Source: Rhizophagus irregularis (Eukaryota; Glomeromycota; Glomeromycetes; Glomerales; Glomeraceae). Taken from it: a stretch of DNA of 64,000 nt. A program made the position numbers and the translations under genes. Below are positions 60,282 through 64,000 of the stretch, one piece after another. The stretch lies in contig NC_089435.1 in NCBI RefSeq assembly GCF_026210795.1, forward strand, positions 4,402,001-4,466,000, written 5' to 3'. The notes below the pieces were generated by a model. The model was not told the origin of the DNA. It ran no database searches and was given only the letters and a program-made list of their open reading frames with translations. Each line of letters begins with the position of its first letter. Positions within the stretch are counted from its first letter, which is position 1.

Positions 60282-60753
60282 ATGTCAACATATACCGAAT
60301 TCGCAAGCATTGTTAACAGCACTGACAGCACTAGTGAGGAGGTTATTTACGAGGCATCGCACATTCAGCCTAATGTTGTCTCTGACGAAACTGTCCCCAA
60401 GATTATCCGCGCATTAAAAGATACTATAGTAATCGCATTAGTATCTGGGTTTAGCAAAACCAGTTACCTCGTCCAGGACCACGTGAAGTATATCAAGCGA
60501 ATCCAAACGGCAAATTCTCCTGTATCATATGTGAAGTTCGTGGCCAGAAAACTCTTCCCCAGATAATGCGGCATATACTGCTAAAATAGCAAAAATCCGC
60601 GAATCATACAAGAATAAACAAGCTCTCCTAGATAAGCTTGAGGCCCTCTTCGAATTGTATTATAATGCGACTAAGGACTCATCAACCGGTCCCCCAAAGC
60701 GAGCTATTACTAAAAACGAGGCTGAGAAAACCTTAACAGAACTTCTTGCATAA
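60282..60753 (+). CDS. Small helical protein, frameshifted (about 156 aa if continuous)
   Basis: The first frame (60282-60566) ends just after KLFPR. The next frame resumes at once with a Lys/Ala/Glu-rich helical stretch (AKIAKIRESYKNKQ ... LEALFELYY) to TAA at 60753. The change falls in a CCCC run near 60556-60560, so one extra base explains it (mutation or read error). No family was recognised. Confidence 0.6.
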
Positions 60754-60826
60754 GCGGCTCCTGTGGTCCTACGATCCTATACGAATTTAGTCTATATTTT
60801 TTATCCATGTGTAATAGGCATACAGT

Positions 60827-60836
60827 AATTGAAGAT
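60827..60836 (+). promoter_or_regulatory. AATTGAAGAT box before the F-box gene
   Basis: Exact match, 36 nt before the ATG and about 25 nt after a T-run. Confidence 0.5.
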
Positions 60837-60862
60837 AGCTATAGTATAAGTAACAAAACATC

Positions 60863-61249
60863 ATGTTGGACCGGTTACCAGTAGAAATAGTCGAACGCAT
60901 TGTCGCAAAGATCCCGGATACTGACCTTATTGCAGCGAGTAAGGTAGATAGAGTGTGGTGGCAGGAAGTTCGTCAAGAGGCATATAAGAGGTGGAAAAAT
61001 TATGCCACTACGATTGGGTATGTCCGAGCTCTTGGAAAGCCATTCGAAAAAGGAAATGTTGACTGGATAACATTTGAAGATGTAAACGACTTCTATAAAA
61101 GATGGATAGACCGCCTCACCGAGGATCAGCTTTATATTATGGAGAAAATGCTTAGGAATGGGATGGTCGTGGACCCCCAAGAGAGGGAAACCATAGAGCA
61201 TGCATTAAGTGAACATAGATGGAGAGGCGATCCTTGGGGAGTGGTATGA
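60863..61249 (+). CDS. Viral-block F-box protein (128 aa)
   Basis: An F-box occupies the first 45 residues: LPVEIVERIVAKIPDTDLIA, then VDRVWWQEVRQEAY. The remaining 80 residues (WITFEDVNDFYKRWIDRL ...) are helical and end in RGDPWGV. Expected role: binding host Skp1 to redirect an SCF ubiquitin ligase. F-box proteins are known hijacking tools of several large DNA viruses, and F-box genes are abundant in this fungus, so capture from the host is plausible. It shares promoter box and spacing with neighbouring viral genes, which argues it belongs to the element. Confidence 0.8.
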   Translation: MLDRLPVEIVERIVAKIPDTDLIAASKVDRVWWQEVRQEAYKRWKNYATTIGYVRALGKPFEKGNVDWITFEDVNDFYKRWIDRLTEDQLYIMEKMLRNGMVVDPQERETIEHALSEHRWRGDPWGVV

Positions 61250-61744
61250 ATGGACTCAACAGGAGTAAGCATTTTGCACTTGACTTTCGTAGGAATTACC
61301 CTGCAGAGTCATATTTTTTAGATCCGGCCGGCATTACCGCGTAATCCCGAATTACCGAAAAAGGAAATTTATGTTACACAAGATTCCAAACGCATTCTTA
61401 CCAAATCGATTTTTTGTGGAACGGGTATCGCCCAAAAAGGAAATGATCTACGTACCGCATGAAGTCACGTGACACTCTACACATTTGTTCAGGGTATCAC
61501 GTGACATGAACTCCGTTCACATTTTCTGTAATATAATCCATAGTTTTTCCATGAATGCTTTTTAGGCCAATAATCCAATAACTTATTCATCAGGTATCCT
61601 CGTGTTTTGCGACAAGGACTGATGACCATGTAACCTCATCATCAGGCATCCTCGCATTTTTTGACAAGGACTGATGACGATGTCACTTGGTTATTGTAAA
61701 TTGAAGATAACAATTAGGTATGTAGACACGTACAGAAAAAAGAC
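61250..61744. other. Longest viral intergenic region, with repeats and CACGTG palindromes
   Basis: TCACGTGACA occurs at about 61466 and 61497. A unit of about 55-60 bp (CATCAGG.ATCCTCG ... GACAAGGACTGATGACGATG) is present twice, at about 61590 and 61641. It could be a regulatory or replication region. No gene was recognised. Confidence 0.6.
61699..61708 (+). promoter_or_regulatory. AATTGAAGAT box
   Basis: Exact match 46 nt before the ATG at 61745. Confidence 0.5.
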
Positions 61745-62329
61745 ATGTCATACCCTTATATAACTAATCCTATAACCGGACGTCCAATCCGTGTTGGTGG
61801 AGATACCTTTAATCGAATAGTTATGGAATCTCATGATTATATCGATGGAAGGCTTGTCCGTAGACAAACCGTACCGCCTCCACCCCAGGAACAACCTGTA
61901 TATTTAAATACAGATACAGGACGCTATATTCAACACGGTACTAGAACGTATCATAGACTGGTTGAGAGTGACTACGAGGTAGTTGAGGACTACTACCTTG
62001 TTTATTCTGAAGAGGAGGAGCTTATAGAGGAAATCATCAATGAAACACGCTATAATGAGGAAAATCTTGATGGCCAGCGGTTAACTTTCAATAATATACA
62101 ACAAATCAGAGCCGCTATTCAAGCTGACCAAGATGAATATGATGATTTTATCTTACAGCAGAATACGACTAACGGGACACCTTCCTCCGGTCCTTCTGGT
62201 CATCCACGAACTTTGGAGGACCATGCCCCGAGACTTGCAGAGCTTAATATTGAGTTGTGTAGGGAATGTCTCATGCCTGTAAGCCCAAGTGACTTAACGG
62301 ACAAGTTGTGCAAGGACTGCGCTTCCTAA
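61745..62329 (+). CDS. Protein with two 2-cysteine-adaptor-like repeats and a C-terminal zinc ribbon (194 aa)
   Basis: Residues 7-26 (NPITGRPIRVGGDTFNRIV) and 54-72 (NTDTGRYIQHGTRTYHRLV) repeat the pattern N-x-x-TGR-x-I-x-x-G-x-x-T-Y/F-x-R-L/I-V. This is the pattern of the 2-cysteine adaptor domain of giant-virus proteins, here without the leading Cys. The middle is acidic. The C-terminus has CRECLMP and LCKDC, a probable zinc ribbon. An adaptor or regulatory role is inferred. Confidence 0.65.
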   Translation: MSYPYITNPITGRPIRVGGDTFNRIVMESHDYIDGRLVRRQTVPPPPQEQPVYLNTDTGRYIQHGTRTYHRLVESDYEVVEDYYLVYSEEEELIEEIINETRYNEENLDGQRLTFNNIQQIRAAIQADQDEYDDFILQQNTTNGTPSSGPSGHPRTLEDHAPRLAELNIELCRECLMPVSPSDLTDKLCKDCAS

Positions 62330-62337
62330 TGCTCAGT

Positions 62338-62375
62338 CCTCCGGTCTTCCGGTCTTCCGGTCTTCCGGTCTTTCC
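62338..62375 (+). repeat. CTTCCGGT microsatellite
   Basis: Four to five tandem copies of the octamer TCTTCCGG directly after the stop codon of the preceding gene. Confidence 0.8.
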
Positions 62376-62497
62376 AACGGTTGATCCCTTAATGCCAGTT
62401 ATTTTTTTTTCTACAAATGACAGGTATTTAAAGATAACAATATATAAAAAAGATTGTGAAGGATACTAAGTGAGCGAATAATCAAAGAAAGATAGCC

Positions 62498-62872
62498 ATG
62501 TCAACATCAATCGTAATAAACCAGTGTCAGAACTGTGGAGTATTCTCTGCAAAAGCGGCATATAGAGGATTATCCAGCGTGTTGTATAGACAGATTATAA
62601 AGAAGATTGGCGACGAGAGTGAACCTTTACAAGCCTTGGGACTTGCCAGGGATAAGTTGGTCCAGATTATCCGTCGGGCAAGTAATGCGGATTTTACGCA
62701 ATTATTCACACAAAGACTGGATATGAAAATTATGGACGGAGATTCATACGAGGATACTAGGAAGTGGCTTCTTGAACAGCTTATAGCCATTGGATATGAC
62801 GGTGGGGAAATTGCCTTATATCAGTTCTTACGAAATACATCGGATGGTATTGACGAACCACTACATTCATGA
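62498..62872 (+). CDS. CxxC-containing small protein (124 aa)
   Basis: The N-terminus has QCQNCG, followed by helical segments (LGLARDKLVQIIRR) and a Glu/Leu-rich end. The CxxCG plus LGLxR layout recalls RNA polymerase subunit RPB10, which some large DNA viruses encode, but the second Cys pair of RPB10 is absent, so this is only a suggestion. The AATTGAAGAT box is weak or absent (TTTAAAGATAAC near 62427). Confidence 0.55.
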   Translation: MSTSIVINQCQNCGVFSAKAAYRGLSSVLYRQIIKKIGDESEPLQALGLARDKLVQIIRRASNADFTQLFTQRLDMKIMDGDSYEDTRKWLLEQLIAIGYDGGEIALYQFLRNTSDGIDEPLHS

Positions 62873-62899
62873 GAAGTATGTAAGTCGTAATGAAATCCG

Positions 62900-63061
62900 A
62901 TGACTAAAAACTTTGCCTCTCGAGCCTTAGGAGCTATTGGGTTAAAAGCTAGGATGTTACGGATTGACTTCGAAGGACGTAAAAAAGCGCCGCGATTCTT
63001 GGGGCTTCTGCAGAAGAACTTCGCGAGATTCTTACAAAATACTATTGATTCCTACTCGTAA
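62900..63061 (+). CDS. Small basic protein (53 aa), tentative
   Basis: ATG at 62900 and TAA at 63059-63061. The composition is basic and amphipathic (MTKNFASRALGAIGLKARML). It overlaps the 3' end of the opposite-strand ATPase gene by 30 nt. No promoter box is seen. It could be a small virion or DNA-binding protein, or a chance frame. Confidence 0.35.
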   Translation: MTKNFASRALGAIGLKARMLRIDFEGRKKAPRFLGLLQKNFARFLQNTIDSYS

Positions 63062-64000
63062 TGCTCGACGGTCCATATGACCCTTAGAAAAGATCTGTAA
63101 AAGGACCCCGATGCCTTCTATTATTTTTTTATTATCCAAAGGGTGACTAGACTTCAGGACTTCATATCGGGAGAATAACTCCTTTACGGTCTCAGGTTTT
63201 GGAATTTTAGTCTTTGTGGTCCTATCCCGTACTTTTGCTAAGAAGTTTTGGAAGTCTGATCCCAGGGTCTTACCAGATAGTCCGTAGGCTTCCCGAAAGA
63301 CGTACTTAATCCAGGTATCTGTGTTCTTAGCTATAACACCGGATACGAGGAGGTGTTTTCTTTCTTTAGGCGATGGATATTCCCGAGCAAACTCGATTAG
63401 CTGGGAGGACTTTTTTGCTTCAGCTACGGCCTTCTGGCCATAAGGACTAAACTTCGATCGAACTGGGTTCAAACTCGGATTGAATGGAGATCGAACTGGG
63501 TTCAAACTCGGATCGAACGGAGATTGAACTGAGATCGAACTAGGATCGAACTGAGATTGATCAGTGATCGAACTGAGACTAGTATCCCATCTAACCCGAA
63601 TAGATAACGGATCGCTCTTGGATCTTCTAAGATCAAATACTATAAATTCACGTTGTAGAGTAAGGTCATCGATTACTGGAGCTAGTGACTCCGATTCTTC
63701 TGTATACTGGCGGATGATCCTCTTAGTATCGGTCAAACTTCCGTGACCTCCATGTAGGGAAATATAATTCACATTTTCACGAATAGCCTTGGGAATGGTA
63801 AAGAATCTTTGGGCCACATAGATACACGAGATATTTTTGTGACGCCCGTGTGTAAAAAATCCAGTGATGAGATCCTGGGTTTTTTTAGGCGCATCCATCA
63901 AATCCTCGAAGATTACCACAGTAGCCTGGATGGAGTTGAAGTCCTTAACATTTGGAATCTCACTATGGGATACTGCGGTAAACGGAATTTCTTCTTCTTT
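63032..64000 (-). CDS. A32/FtsK-HerA-type packaging ATPase (5' part outside window)
   Basis: The frame is open through the window edge at 64000, so the N-terminus with Walker A is missing. A Walker B-like strand TVVIFEDLMD is followed by FFTHGRHKNIS and YVAQRFFTIPKAIRENVNYI, the sensor and arginine segment typical of A32 genome-packaging ATPases. A Ser/Pro insert with three tandem copies of a (F)DPSLNPVRSP-type unit (63440-63560) precedes a basic C-terminal domain. Expected role: pumping the genome into capsids. It converges on the plus-strand genes. Confidence 0.8.
   Translation of the reverse strand, partial: KEEEIPFTAVSHSEIPNVKDFNSIQATVVIFEDLMDAPKKTQDLITGFFTHGRHKNISCIYVAQRFFTIPKAIRENVNYISLHGGHGSLTDTKRIIRQYTEESESLAPVIDDLTLQREFIVFDLRRSKSDPLSIRVRWDTSLSSITDQSQFDPSSISVQSPFDPSLNPVRSPFNPSLNPVRSKFSPYGQKAVAEAKKSSQLIEFAREYPSPKERKHLLVSGVIAKNTDTWIKYVFREAYGLSGKTLGSDFQNFLAKVRDRTTKTKIPKPETVKELFSRYEVLKSSHPLDNKKIIEGIGVLLQIFSKGHMDRRALRVGINSIL

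Larger units (their letters stand above)
54493..64000. mobile_element. Integrated Polinton-like/virophage-like element (right end outside window)
   Basis: The block differs from its surroundings: clearly higher GC, short intergenic gaps, intronless genes, and all but the last gene on the plus strand. The gene set includes SF3 helicase, family B DNA polymerase and A32/FtsK-HerA packaging ATPase, a core shared by Polintons, polinton-like viruses and virophages. Capsid, protease and integrase genes were not seen and could lie beyond 64000. The left border is placed at the palindrome by inference; terminal inverted repeats cannot be tested without the right end. A fragment of a larger integrated giant-virus genome is the main alternative. 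Confidence 0.75.

Noticed and set aside
57600-62410. Poxvirus-type TTTTTNT early termination signal
   Set aside because: Only about half of the T-runs fit TTTTTNT; the shared feature is the T-run itself, so the specific signal is not supported.

Overview
The window looks like nuclear DNA of an arbuscular mycorrhizal fungus, most likely Rhizophagus irregularis or a close relative. This is inferred from the very AT-rich background, short GT-AG introns with TACTAAC-like branch points, a local mix of F-box, SPRY and Plavaka/hAT genes, and a dense nested layer of DNA transposons. No database search was possible.

Layout. 1-3856: 5' part of a Plavaka-type transposase gene (minus strand, cut by the window edge), divergent from an intact five-exon companion gene. 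3857-8133: intergenic DNA with a pyrimidine/TACTAAC-rich tract, tandem repeats and a TIR element. 8134-22603: a second Plavaka-type element with inverted ends. It carries a complete but frameshifted transposase gene and a decayed paralogue of the same companion gene. It has itself been invaded by two MITEs and a 6.5 kb hAT element (8872-15416, exact 8-bp target duplication) in its left end, and by a CAGTC-ended TA element (16298-17645) inside a transposase intron. 23704-24370: a MITE nested in a MITE, both with target duplications. 25487-41295: host genes: an F-box protein, atg29, an Ldb17/Dip1/SPIN90 gene divergent from atg29, a two-pass membrane protein, and a polytopic membrane protein fused to a SPRY domain. 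41530-54490: repeats, an intron-like array, a tiny secreted-protein gene between inverted arms, an Uma2-like nuclease-fold gene and two hAT transposase remnants.

54493-64000: a compositionally distinct, GC-richer, intronless and compact block, preceded by a 50-bp perfect palindrome and tandem repeats. It encodes an SF3 (D5-type) helicase, a family B DNA polymerase with an OTU-like N-terminal region, a zinc-finger protein, an F-box protein, a protein with two repeats resembling the 2-cysteine adaptor domain of giant viruses, a CxxC protein, and on the opposite strand an A32-type packaging ATPase running off the window. Helicase plus PolB plus packaging ATPase marks an integrated Polinton-like/virophage-like virus or transposon. 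Six intergenic regions share an AATTGAAKAT box 28-51 nt before the start codon, and T-runs follow most stop codons. Single-base frameshifts in the helicase tail, polymerase and one small gene suggest a decaying or mis-assembled copy.

The most novel aspects are the viral block with its own regulatory grammar and two ubiquitin-linked domains, the companion gene travelling with Plavaka transposases, the hAT element with eleven GGACAA/TTGTCC sites and an intact accessory gene, and tandem micro-exon/intron arrays.
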